The translations under genes and the position numbers were made by a program. From Liopterus haemorrhoidalis (taxonomy: Eukaryota; Arthropoda; Insecta; Coleoptera; Dytiscidae), in NCBI GenBank assembly GCA_963971575.1, contig OZ020611.1, positions 242,692,654 to 242,756,653 of the forward strand: 64,000 nucleotides of DNA, given 5' to 3'. The notes beneath the pieces were generated by a model. It was not told where the DNA came from, did not search any database, and saw nothing but the letters and a program-made list of their open reading frames with translations. Positions 43,231-54,009 of this stretch are shown here, one piece after another (positions within the stretch are counted from its first letter, which is position 1; every line of letters begins with the position of its first letter).

Positions 43231-43795
43231 CAAATAAATCGCAAAGTCGAAAAGTTTAGTTTCTTTACACACCTGAAATCAAGTGTCACCAAATAAACCG
43301 TAACTTTCAAGCAGAGCTAACTTCCACACAAAATTCTCAAAATCACTTTCATTCAATAAATTGAAAAGTCAGTTTTATAACTCAGTGAATTTTTATCATC
43401 ATGTTTGAAGGGATCATCTTTGATACCTAAAAACATAACTTTTTTATCCACATTTTATTCAGTATTGGTTGTCTAAGATATCAAAGGAGTTACGTTATCA
43501 AGCTAGTAAAAAATCTTTAAAATAACATAGTATAAAATCTTAAATATTTTCTTTGAATTAATACATGAATTTGTAAATTTGTGTTAATATTGTGGATGAC
43601 TACCTAGTAAAAGTAAAATAAAAGTAAACCAGTGGCGAAAGGAAACCTCCGCTAGACATAAAAAAAATATTTAAAAAAAAATGTAAACTAAAAAAAAAAA
43701 AAATTTAAATATTTAGATAAATCTTCAAAAATACATCAAATTATGTTCTATACAAATTTTTGTCCAAGGATTGCTTTACTAGTTACGAATTAATT
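43231..43795. other. No gene recognised
   Basis: AT-rich sequence between the DD41D derivative and family B copy 7. No domains or inverted ends. Confidence 0.4.
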
Positions 43796-43797
43796 AT

Positions 43798-44311
43798 CAT
43801 GACCATGGAAACGTTACATATAAGTATGAAAACATTGAGACTTGGAAAAATTTTAAATAATTTTACAAAAAAATTTCGAAATTTTTCGTTTTATCAAAGA
43901 ACGTCTCAAATAAAAGTTATTAGTTATTGCATTTATAGTAACTTTAGTTCAATAAATTTTTTCGAAATATTTTTCTGTTGCTAAATATTCGCAAAAATAT
44001 TAAAATCGACACGAGTAAACATTTCTAGTCAACCGATTTTCATAAAAAACAATAGGATTCTTCCCATTTAATAGGAGAATTTTTTAGTACCAGAACGAAC
44101 TCTTTAAGTTAAACCATTTTTGAGTTATCGTGTATACACACAGACAGACAGACACACAGACATACACACACACAGACACACACACATACGGACGGCACTT
44201 CGAAAATAGGTTTTTTGGATTCCCTGGACCATGAAACGTGGTCATCCGTCAAAATCTCGACATCGAAAATTTTCGCGATTACAATACTTGCCTATTATAT
44301 ATTAAGGTCGG
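43798..44311 (-). mobile_element. Family B-related element, copy 7 (diverged)
   Basis: Reverse orientation. It begins at 'atcatgaccatggaaacgtt' (the 3' hairpin end is lost), continues with 'tttttcgaaatatttttctg' and 'aaatcgacacgagtaaac', has a CAGA/CACA core (44138-44190), and ends 'ttatatattaaggtcgggcaa', a variant of the family B 5' end. It probably represents a subfamily. Confidence 0.6.
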
Positions 44312-44317
44312 GCAAGT

Positions 44318-45472
44318 AAAAAAATTATGTGAAGTGTGAATTTTCACACATTTCAGGATTTCGCAGGTATTTAGTAAATGATTATTTGGGATGCCAAAAC
44401 AAATTTTATGTTAAAATATTTTATTATTAATTTTAATTCGAATGAATTAAAATAGTTTAATACCATTATTTGGGTTTCTAAATATTTGCAGTATTTTTTT
44501 TATATAGGAAGGTTCATTAATATTTTTAAAATTGCGCCTACGGCTTCCATTGGTTGTTTAAGTCATAAACTCCGCCCCTCTGATTTCGTATACATTCAAA
44601 AATAGAATTAAATTATAATTTCATCACTTCCTACTGGATATTAAATTTACGCTTTTAAAAATTAAATGCAACATTTACCAATATATAACTAGAATTTTGA
44701 CAAAATAATTTAAAGAAAATAAAAATGCAAAAAAAAACATAAAAAATAAAAAATGATGGGAATCGAACAGTAGTTTGCAACTTACGAAGCGAGAACGTAA
44801 TTTGTGCAGTATTTTTTTATATAGCAAGGTTCATTAAGATTTTGAAAATTGCGCTTATGGCTTCCATTGGCTGTTATAAGTTATAAGCTCCGTCCCTCTG
44901 ATTTCGTATACATTGAAACATAGAATTAAATTATAATTTCAACACTTCCCACTGGTTATTAAATTTAAGCTTATAAAAATTAAATGCAACATTTGCCAAA
45001 ATATAACTAGAATTTTGACAAAATTATTTAAAACCGAAAAAACAGAAAAAATAAAATTGTCTCCAGACCGGAACGAACCTTTGTTTGCAACTTAGAAAGC
45101 GAGAAGGATAACCATTACACATTACACCATTCAAGCGTACTGGTTTACGATGTTACATAACATATTAAAAAATATTTACATCGTCAACCAAAAACACAAA
45201 AAATGCGTTATTTTCCGAAAATATAATCTGATCAAAAATTCCTGTTGTACTATTCCGGTTCACACCAATGTACATTACCTAGTATTTTTCAGATTTTTAG
45301 TTTAAACTATCTGGGCTACAGGATGTGGGACAACATTTTTGCACAATTTTGGGAATATCGCATCAAAATAATTTATTTTGCAAAAATAAAATTTTGATCG
45401 TTAATCCACGTACTAAGGATTTTCATTTGATACCCTACTCAGAATTTAAAAAAATATATATTTTTTTCGTTG
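44318..45472 (-). mobile_element. Two overlapping family A copies (8a and 8b)
   Basis: Copy 8a (44318-44800) has the 3' terminus and hairpin and reads to a truncated tRNA-like segment ('gggaatcgaacagtagtttgc'). Copy 8b (44801-45472) begins again within the 3' half ('gtgcagtatttttttatatag') and runs through its own tRNA-like segment (45058-45142) to about 'gaatttaaaaaaatatat'. It lacks the microsatellite and 5' end. The 3' halves are thus tandemly repeated. Confidence 0.6.
45058..45142 (-). other. tRNA-like segment inside family A copy 8b
   Basis: On the reverse strand 'gaatggtgtaatgtgtaatgg' (A-box-like) is followed by 'aaaggttcgttccgg' (B-box-like). It is closest to the segment of copy 4. 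Confidence 0.45.
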
Positions 45473-45475
45473 AAT

Positions 45476-46849
45476 TTTGCACAACATTAATCCCGGAAGA
45501 AACCATCATCATTAACGTAAGTCCAATTCTCAAAACAGTAATCACTTCACTTATATTTGATTTGTATAAAGATAACCATAATAACCAATAAAGTCACTAA
45601 ATAAAAGTACATACTGATATTTTCATTCACTTTTTGTTTTACTTTCAAAAAGGGCCCAAACTCTGTGTGCCTAAGGGCCCCTGCATGATCTAAGACGGCC
45701 CTGTAAATGGGTAAAAATTGTCAGGTTTCTACAATTTTTTATTAAGTCGGAAATGTTTCCGATAAAACTAAATAGATAAAACTAAGGTTAATGTTTCGTA
45801 TAAGTCCACCAGGCATAACTCGTCAGACAGAACGTGTATGCTAGTTGGAATGAGATTTGGTCTTGACGAAGCGCCGCCCCTTTCTTTCAAAATATAACAT
45901 TTACGATTCTGAAATCTAAATAAGTACTTGATAGTTATACGTTTTGAAATCCAAGCAATTATTTAGTAAGTGTTTGTTAACATTTAGCTTGTATTAAGGT
46001 TTTTAAAGAAAACCTTGAATAACGAAATTTCAGTATTGATACGATTAAAGTTATATTTAAATAGTTTGAATGAGATTTATAGTATACATATGTTGAAAAA
46101 CACTAACTTTATTAAAAGAGAGAATCCTCAAATTATCAATATATTCCGACCTACCAATTTAATGCCTAAAATAGGACATTCCGTTTTTCATCGCATTCAT
46201 ACATACCAAATTATGTAAATGTATTAAAAATGTATAAAGCATTTATATATCTTCACTATATGCAAACAAACAATGATAAAACTAGTAGGCAAATCCAGAG
46301 CCGTTAAAATAGCCACAGAATACCTTTTTATATAAAATTATCCATCCTTTTTATAACTCTTTGAAGTTGTACGCGATAAAATTTAGCTATCACATTTTGG
46401 GTTTAAATTTGGGAAAAAATGGATAGCATTTAGATCACATTGCAATTATATAAATCAGGGGTCTGGGAACTTTTTGGGACATTTACATTCAGACACCACC
46501 TTAACACCTCTTTCATATCCTTACTCTCCATATTACTTCAAAAATTGAAATAATTATCAGCCATTTTCCAAGTTTCAGGAACTAACTATGTAAATAACAC
46601 CTGTGTAGACCGTCCTCCCTTGATTCTAAATTGCACAAAAGTTGTGTCTGATTACACCGAGCACATATGCAAGAATTATTACTATTGGTTCCCCATTCTT
46701 ACATATATTCTATTCTAAACATACAGCCTAGTTCTAATTTGACGCGGTGGACTTATACGGAACATTATTGAAAATAGAGTTGATAAACAAAATAAACATA
46801 CATATTGAAGATATAATTGAATAATTAAAATATTTCAAAATTACAAACA
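45476..46849. other. No gene; possible transposon ends
   Basis: About 45650-45710 ('gggcccctgcatgatctaag' followed by 'acggccctg') resembles a CAGGGCCGT-type DNA-transposon end. About 46457-46475 ('caggggtctgggaac') resembles a hAT end. Neither has a partner that I can see. The short forward frames have no recognisable domains. Confidence 0.4.
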
Positions 46850-47728
46850 AAAACTCAGCTGTGGCCACCACAGGACCGACCGTCATCACAAAGTAATTGT
46901 ATAAAATACACTAGCAGCAGAGTAGAAATAACTTGGCTCAATATTATCTAACAGAGACATTATTTTTCATGACCATGGAAACGTTACATATAAGTATGAA
47001 AAAAAAAGAGATGTGGAAAAAATTTCAAAAATTTTTGAAACTTTTTTCATTTTATCAAAATAGTCTCAAATAAAAGTTGTTAGTTATTACTTTTGTAGAA
47101 ACTTTTGTTAAATAAATTTTTTCGAAATATTTTTCTGTTGTGAAATATTCGCAAAAATCTTAAAATCTACACGAGTAAACTCCCATTCTTAGTCAACCGA
47201 TTTTAACCAATAGTTGATCAACTCGTGCCATTGATGTCAGAAGTAGTGATTCTTCTCGAGAATTTCTCGAGAAAAAGTTTTAATTCTCATTTTTCATTTC
47301 TCGAGAAAAGACGCCTTTACTTTAGTACTTTAAAGGTGATTATAATTTTAACATGTCTTTATCCTCTACAATATTTTTAACATTAAAAAAATATGTATAT
47401 TCTAATAATTATATAATTATTTTTCTCGAGATTTCTCGAGAATTCTCGAGTCTAGTCTAATGTCGAGAAATCAGAAACACTAGTCAGAAGATTAAATATA
47501 AAGTTTCATAAAAATCCTTTCAGCCGAATTGGCATTGCACGTGTACACAGACAGACAGACAGACGGACGGACGGACAGACGGATGGACGGATAGACAGAC
47601 AGACAGACCGACAGACACCATGCTAAAAATAGGTAAAACGTTATGTAGGGACCTCAATTCGTGGAGATCCATCGAAATGTCAAAATCGGTATGATCACAA
47701 TACCTCCCTTATATATGTTGGCGGTTGG
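46850..47728 (-). mobile_element. Family B element, copy 8, split by a hAT MITE
   Basis: Reverse orientation: T tract and hairpin at 46850-46870, 'accgtcatcacaaagtaa', 'catgaccatggaaacgttac', core of CAGA/CGGA (47547-47615), and 5' end 'tatatatgttggcggttggt' at 47728. Interrupted at 47244-47482. Confidence 0.75.
47244..47482. mobile_element. hAT-type MITE with TCTCGAGA palindromes (239 bp)
   Basis: Termini TAGTGATTCT and, reverse complemented, TAGTGTTTCT. The perfect 8-bp direct repeat gtcagaag flanks it (47236-47243 and 47483-47490). Other family B copies show the empty site. Both subterminal regions contain several TTCTCGAGAA-type palindromes. No open frame. Confidence 0.85.
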
Positions 47729-47889
47729 TAAAAATTTAAGCGAGTTTTTCAAATTGGGTTTCAAGAGTAATATTTGAAGCAATCATTACCAGTAACCATG
47801 AACTCCAGCCTTAACATTTCAGTAAAAACTTTTTTTGCATAAGGTTACAATTTGATGGAAACAAGAAAAACAATACAGTAACATCTCAA

Positions 47890-48545
47890 ACTTTGAATCC
47901 ATTTTAAACGCCATTTCATAAAACTGTGTTTCCTTCAAAATCTAATAACTTTGGTTCTTCAATATAAACTTAATAAATTAATTGATATGATAATGAAACA
48001 GGAAATATAACGCAATAACGCATTTTACTTTAAAACATATTTAACTCCATTTCATAAAACTGTGTTGATTTTAAAACCCAATAACTGGTTCTCCAATATA
48101 AACTTAAAATAAATTAATTGATGTGATAATGAAACAGGAAATATAACGCAATAACGCCTATTACTTTAAAATCTATTTAACTCCATTTTATAAAACTGTG
48201 TCGAATTAAAAACCCAATTACTTCATTTATAAAATCTAAACTTGGGATAAAAAAATAAATTAATTGATGTGATAATGAAATATGGTATAACGCAATAACG
48301 CCTTTTATTTTAAAACCTATTTAATTCCATTTCATAAAACTGTGTCGAATTAAAAACCCAATAACTTCATTTATAAAATCTAAACTTGGGATAAATGAAA
48401 TAAATTAATTGATGCAATGATGAAACAGGAAAAATAACGTAGTAACGGTTAAAACTTTAACCCAATTCATAAACTTGTATCTTGTTTAAAATTGAATAAC
48501 TTGATTTATAAAATGTAAACTTACGATAAAGAAATAAATAAATAT
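47890..48545. repeat. Tandem repeat, 5 x ~135-144 bp
   Basis: Units recur at about 47911, 48047, 48183, 48327 and 48461, marked by 'ccatttcataaaactgtgt', 'aataaattaattgat' and 'gaaacaggaaatataacgc'. The last unit is the most diverged. Non-coding. Confidence 0.88.
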
Positions 48546-48599
48546 CCACAATAATTTATTAAAACCATTGATGCACTTTTGATGCACTATTTCACAATG

Positions 48600-48815
48600 T
48601 CCCGCACTAATGTTATACGAACGTGAGTGGTTGACGAGGAATTAGAGGTCCTGGTGGGGAAAAGGACGCCGGGTGAGCGTCGCGGGCCGGAGATGCGGCA
48701 CTACTGAGCGCCGGGACGCTGCGTCCACAGCATCCGTGCGGCGCTCTCATCACATATTAGGGTGCGCCCACTCACACCAATAAACACTTTCTACTTACTT
48801 ACTTACTTCTTCATC
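48600..48815. other. GC-rich island ending in ACTT repeats, possible LINE 3' end
   Basis: About 48640-48780 is strikingly GC-rich for this window ('gacgccgggtgagcgtcgcg', 'gagcgccgggacgctgcgtc'). It ends 'caccaataaacactttctac' followed by ACTT units. A GC-rich 3' UTR ending in a short tandem repeat is common for some non-LTR elements. No RT is adjacent, so the origin is unproven. Confidence 0.4.
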
Positions 48816-48923
48816 ATTCTTGCAAACTACAATTAAAGGACCAATACAGTACAAGTTATTTTACATATACGAAAAAAGTTCGATGGTGTCATAAAAATTG
48901 TCAGGAAATTATTTTGTATTTAC

Positions 48924-49985
48924 ATATCGTCGGCTGAAAATAATAAGGTTGTATGTCGAGGTGTATTACATTTGAGAAAACAAGCTTCTAAAATTTTGAC
49001 ATGGAAAAAACCAATATAAGGTTACAATACAAGGAAGAAATTTTTTTAATAATTATATATTGATATGTTATTGTCATTAACGCATTATTTTGAAAAAAAA
49101 AAAAATTGAATAATACCATTTTAACAATTTGATAAATGAACATACAACTTTGTGATTAAGAAAAACACGAAACTTAGTACCTTAACGTTACATACAGCTT
49201 TGTAGTTCAAAGTAATATCGGAGGGAAATTCAGTTTATAGGTAAAGCTTCAGTTTTTAAGTTTCTGAAAATTGTTAAAAAGGTACCAGAAAAGGTAAGAG
49301 AAATGTTAGTTACGTATTAAATTTTTATTTGATTAAATAACACAAATTAAACAATATGCTTGCAAAATAATAACAAATTAAACATTAATCTTACAAAAAA
49401 TTAAGATAATTTGAACTGAAACTGAAACATTCGAAATAAAAAAAATTAAACGAAATAAGTATTTTTATTATTTTCTTGAGATTTACTTTCTTGGCAATAT
49501 TATTTCATAATAAGATTTATCCATAGTAGGCATCCAATCCAGCATAGATTTTAAAGCGATTACCTTGTTTTCTGGTAACGGATTTTTATTTGTAGAAACC
49601 TTAATGTCTCTAAATATATTTAACAAGTCTTCAAGACCTTGTTTTATTCTTTTTAATATTTTTTGTAACCCAGGTGCCCGAAAAAGATGTTTTATATTTA
49701 ACATAAAAGATGTTGTATGTCAAACATACAACCATAAATTATGAATTAAAAAAAAAACAATTAAAATACAAGGGTGTATGTTTTAACATACAACTATGTT
49801 TTGTAATTTTTTTAGTTTTTAAGACATACAACTATGATTTTCTGCTTTTTTCTCCGACACCGGTAATGCTATCTTATGGAAATTATTGGAACAAGTAGGT
49901 TACGTGACATACAACTCTATAGTATTGAAAAGTGCATTTGACAAAAAATGTCACATACAACCTTATTATTTTTAGCCGACGATAT
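48924..49985. mobile_element. Unclassified inverted-repeat element L with ACATACAAC motifs (~1.06 kb)
   Basis: Terminal inverted repeats of about 34 bp (ATATCGTCGGCTGAAAATAA continuing 'taaggttgtatgt' on the left; one mismatch on the right). The decamer ACATACAACY/GGTTGTATGT recurs at about 48949, 49141, 49715, 49725, 49785, 49823, 49907 and 49953, with a variant near 49191. Several copies are paired as inverted repeats. A 73-codon frame lies inside. The target duplication is unclear and the termini match no superfamily that I recognise. Confidence 0.6.
49483..49704 (-). CDS. Small open frame inside element L, unknown
   Basis: 73 codons from ATG at 49704, ending near 'YYEIILPRK'. It is rich in Lys and hydrophobic residues ('LQKILKRIKQGLEDLLNIF' could form an amphipathic helix, followed by 'PENKVIALKSMLDWMP'). 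I recognise no domain. It could be the C-terminal exon or a deleted remnant of the element's own protein, or a chance frame. Its location inside a transposon-like unit and its protein-like composition are the only reasons for listing it. Confidence 0.3.
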   Translation of the reverse strand: MLNIKHLFRAPGLQKILKRIKQGLEDLLNIFRDIKVSTNKNPLPENKVIALKSMLDWMPTMDKSYYEIILPRK

Positions 49986-50054
49986 AATATCTAAATGTAA
50001 GAAGGGGATAACCCCTTCTTCACAAGTGTTTTGACATATTCATGTTTCTACTGA

Positions 50055-51092
50055 TTTAAGGTATGACCAAAAAACCCTCATACTGTCATTTTGTCGTCTG
50101 TCGGTCTGTCTGTCGGTAAAAATTGTAGCCAAACGGCTAAACCTAGAGAGTTGAAATTTAGCATGCTTATACAACTCTTTGACCCGCTCATAGGAAAAAT
50201 ACTAAAACATCTAAAAAACATATCCCCCTAAAAATATAAACAAATATATGCTCATCGAAAAAAAAATATATTTTTTTACAATTCTGTGTAGGGTATCAAA
50301 TGTAAGCCCTTGGTACGTGGATTAACGATCAAAATTTTATTTTTGCAAAATAAATTATTTTGAGGCGATTTTTGCCAAAATTGTGCAAAAAAAATTTTGT
50401 CCCACAGCCTGTAGCCCAGATGGTTTAAACTAAAAATCTGAAAAAATTCTCAGTAATGTACGTTGGTGTGAACCGGAATAGTACAACAGGAATTTTTGAT
50501 CAGATTATGTTTTCGGAATATAACGCATTTTTTGTGTTTTTAAGTAAAATATGTAATATATTTAATCCGCTATTTAACATACTAAACGAGTGATCCTGTA
50601 TAGCACAGTGGTAGCGTTCTTGCTTAGTGAGTTGAAACTACTGTAAGAAACTGTGTTCGAATCCCGTCAATTTTTATTTTTTCAGTTTTTTTTGCATTTT
50701 TATTTTGTTTAAATTATTTTGTCAAAATTCTATTTATATTTAGGTAAATGTTGCATTTAAATTTTAAAAGCGTAAATTTAATAACCAGTGGGAAGTGTTG
50801 AAATTATAATTTAATTCTATATTTGAAGGTATCAGAGGGCGTGGCTTATGATTTAAGCAATCAATGGACGCCATAGGCCCAATTTTCAAAATCTTAATGA
50901 ACCTTGCTATATAAAAAAATACTGCACATATTTAAATACTTAAATAATGGTATTAGGCATTCGAATTAAAATTCATAAAAAAATATTTTGACATAAAATT
51001 TGTTTTGGCATCCCAAATAATCATCACACAGTTAATAAATACCTGCGAAACCCTGAAATGTGAGAAAATTCACACTTCACATCAATTTTTTT
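50055..51092 (+). mobile_element. Family A element, copy 7
   Basis: Nearly full-length, forward. The 5' end is slightly eroded ('gatttaaggtatgaccaaaa'). It has a short GTCT/GTCG core (50093-50115), the usual interior, a tRNA-like segment (50586-50672), and the 3' end ATACCTGCGAAACCC with hairpin ('tgagaaaattcaca') and T tract. Confidence 0.75.
50586..50672 (+). other. tRNA-like segment inside family A copy 7
   Basis: The best-preserved of the set: 'tagcacagtggtagcg' is a near-consensus A box and 'tgtgttcgaatcccg' a near-consensus B box, 40-45 bases apart. The stems are imperfect and the intervening arm is long, so I call it tRNA-like only. Confidence 0.55.
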
Positions 51093-51109
51093 GTTTTTTG
51101 TTTTTTTAC

Positions 51110-51830
51110 TACTGATGAGAGTTACATGACACTTCCATGTCAATGCAGAGTCTATTCGTAAACCCAGAAAATAGGTTTTTTTTTTTATAGAATAAAAATC
51201 CTTTTCCAATTTACTGAATTACCCCATAGTATGATGCCATATGATATTAGGCTATGAACGCGCGCGAATTATATCGTTTTAGCTGCTCTAAGTGATATGT
51301 GATTTACCACTTTTCTTAACATAAAAAAGGCGGTGTTTATTTTATTTACAAGAGTATTTATGTGTATCTTTCAGGTTTACAGGGAATCCAAATAAAAACC
51401 TAGAAATTTAACATTATTGTTTGCATATAGTAAAAGATTCTTTGAAAAATTTCTGTTGAGACTAAAAACCATTTCATTGGTCTTCTATATGTTCTGGTTC
51501 AAATTGTTGGATGCAAACCAATTCAAAGCCTGGTTTAGAGACGTTTCCATAAGGTCTAGAATTCTCCTGTAGTCCATATTTTTATTTAAAAATGTACTGT
51601 CTTCCGCAAACATAAAATATTGGCAGTAATGAAGTCGGGTAAGTCATTAATGTAAATAAGGAACAGTAATGGCCCCAAAATGGAACCCTGTTTATCTTAC
51701 ATGCTTGCTCAATTCGGAGTTATGATCAACTATTTGTATCCGATTTCTTAAGTAAGATGTGAGCAATTGAAGGAATTTACCTCTAACACCGTAATATTCA
51801 ATTTAGATAGGTAAGTTCATACAGCATTGA
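51110..51830 (-). pseudogene. LINE reverse transcriptase fragment
   Basis: Reading the reverse strand from about 51810: 'KFLQLLTSYLRNRIQIVD', then after a frameshift 'QGSILGPLLFLIYINDLPD' (the RT 'GVPQGS.LGP.LF..YINDL' block), another frameshift and 'FAEDSTFL', the position of the catalytic 'YADDT' box with Glu replacing the first Asp. 'SLNQALNWFASNNL' follows, and then 'KFLGFYLDSL', the post-palm motif. A second version of that motif, 'FLGLRIDSALTWKCHVTL', lies in another frame at 51100-51180. Multiple stops and frameshifts are present. It is a decayed, 5'-truncated non-LTR element, Jockey- or CR1-like. The family A 3' end abuts it. Confidence 0.8.
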
Positions 51831-53080
51831 TTGTTAATTTAAAATATATCCTCGGACCGGCCCTTTTTTTTAGGGGTCGAATGGGACTACATAAAAAGAA
51901 CATGTTAGGATGCAGCCCGCGGGCCCCAGGTTACACATGCCAGGCCTAGATATTCCGATTAAATATTCACAAAAAATAACTATTAAATTGGCCACCAGTT
52001 AATTTAAAAAATTGTCTATGACGATTATAGTGTTGGAAACCAAAGCATTGAGAGCAAAATAAAGGAGTATAATAAACTGATGAAATTTAAAACACACTGA
52101 ACAAAAGTTATATGGTGGCCTCACAGAATTTATTCAAAAACTAACAAACTAACTTATAACCGAAACTAAAGCAATAACTAAAGGCAAATAAAGCACCGTA
52201 ATGCAAAGCTTACATACTAAGTTTGCACATGCATTTATTTTAGGTAGCTGTTAAAACAATATCTCAAAAATACAAAGTCAAGAAAACTTTTCACTGTTTG
52301 CTAACACTCGTATTTTTACAGGAATAACGAATTTTATGTTGGCAACATTGGACCGCGAGTTATTGAACAAATAATAACCAGGCTGCCACTGACAAACCCA
52401 TTGATATGAATCCAATGAATATTGGAAAGACGTTATGGAAATTTTTAATTCCAAAATTTGTGTGAAATATTTCTTGGATGAAAATTCATTTTATTGACTA
52501 ATATTTTACAATTAGTGGATAAAACAGGAGATAAGTATAAAACAAAATGATGTGAAGTGTGATTATTTACATATTTCAGGATTGTGCTGGTATCTAGTAA
52601 GCGAGACCAAATCGAGAATAAAGAGAACAATATACCTGAAAATAAAAATTAAACTAAAACCTGAGATATTTAAAAAAAAGTAAGATCGATTCTGACAGAG
52701 AATTATCTATATAGCACCGACGATTTTTTCAATCTCTTTCCTTAACCCATGAGGCAATATTTCAGGTTTCTTATCATAGTCGTTTAAGTTATTTTTGTAA
52801 TTATGTTTATTCATTATTTCATTAATTTTTTATTTTCATAAATTTTGATACTAATATGCTACTTTGTAATGTATTGATTTTAATTTAGTTAATTTTAATT
52901 TTGATTTGTCTAAACAGGTTTGAATGTAATATCTTAAATTCTATGACATCATATTTTTAGCTCTTTTAATTACTTGACTCTGAGTTAGTTTAATTTATTT
53001 TTGTAACCTTTTAATTTTAATTTTAGTAGACCATATTAGTAACTACGTCACAAAATGGGATTTAGTGCTGCCGTCCTGCG
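51831..53080. other. No gene; traces only
   Basis: About 51913-51950 ('cagcccgcgggccccaggtt') resembles a hAT-type terminus. 52542-52600 is an isolated, diverged family A 3' end ('atgatgtgaagtgtgatt' to 'ggtatctagtaagc'). The rest is AT-rich without domains. Confidence 0.4.
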
Positions 53081-53084
53081 GTTG

Positions 53085-54009
53085 TGCCGGGTTTACATTG
53101 ATAGAGTAAAAGAGCTAGTAAGTAGCGCAATTACTACGCGCTTTACTCTACTGTCTTATTTTCAGGATAGTAGGTGTTCATACGCAATTGACATACATAT
53201 CTTATTTTCTGGATAGTAAGTGTCAAAACACATTTGTCATCTTCACTGTGATTTTGTAGTGAAATTATCTTTTTGCAAAACATAGTTTATGAATGTGGAT
53301 ATACATCGTCGCCGGCGTCATGCCATTAAAGAAGTGGTATTTTGAATTACATCATTTCTTGTGGAGGAAATAATTGATTGTCTTATTGAAGTATTCGGTA
53401 CAGAATGTAACCCTAAACAAAAATGGGTTAAAAAATGGATTGATAGAAGAACTACCCATGGCTCATCAGTCCTTCTATTTCGTAAACTAGCCGTGGAAGA
53501 TCAAAAAGAGTACAGACTGTGTTTAAGAATGACACCAAATGATTTTAATAGGCTATTAAATTTAGTTAGTCCATTAATACAACGAACTGATCCACTAATA
53601 AGGGATGCGATTCCAGCAAAAATTAAATTGGAATTAACGCTTTATTTCCTAGCCACAGGAAATAGTTATTGTAGTCTACAACAGTGTTTCTCAACAGGTG
53701 GTCATCAATTAATAAATCAATGTTACGCAATTTATGTAAATCAATTGTAAATTACCTGATATGGGTTTTTTTCTATTTGTTATGACAGGTTACCACTTGC
53801 CGCCAATTTGAAATGAATCAATTTTGCGTAGTGGGGGAAAAGACAGTAGCTAGTAAATACGTCGACGAGCTAGCTGCTATCCTAGCCCAACTACTGGCAG
53901 CTAGTACTCTACTAGTCACAATGTCAATTGTTTACACAGGGATAGTAACTAGTTGCTAGTTAATTGCGCTAGTTACTAGCTCTTTTACTCTACCAATGTA
54001 AACCCGGCA
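53085..54009 (+). mobile_element. Harbinger (PIF/Harbinger) deletion derivative (925 bp)
   Basis: Inverted termini TGCCGGGTTTACATTG followed by 'tagagtaaaagagctagtaa' on both sides, about 45 bp with few mismatches. The flanks ttg and taa could be a decayed 3-bp duplication, as expected for this superfamily. The interior keeps only the N-terminal part of a transposase. A full element would be 2.5-4 kb. Confidence 0.75.
53289..53747 (+). pseudogene. Harbinger transposase N-terminal fragment
   Basis: A start at 53289 gives 'MNVDIHRRRRHAIKEVVF' and an in-frame stop. The same frame then continues as the open stretch from 53361: 'WIDRRTTHGSSVLLFRKLAV', 'DQKEYRLCLRMTPNDFNRLL', 'SPLIQRTDPLIRDAIPAKIK' and 'LELTLYFLATGNSYCSLQ'. 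This is the N-terminal region of HARBI1-like transposases (W..R...G....L..EL / R M....F..LL / I....KL...LR.LATG.S). Homology ends after 'SSLQ' at about 53685; the sequence beyond is unrelated. The entire DDE catalytic domain is missing. Confidence 0.82.

Noticed and set aside
50586..50672. Functional tRNA gene
   Set aside because: A and B boxes are good, but no convincing cloverleaf could be drawn, and it lies inside a repeat.
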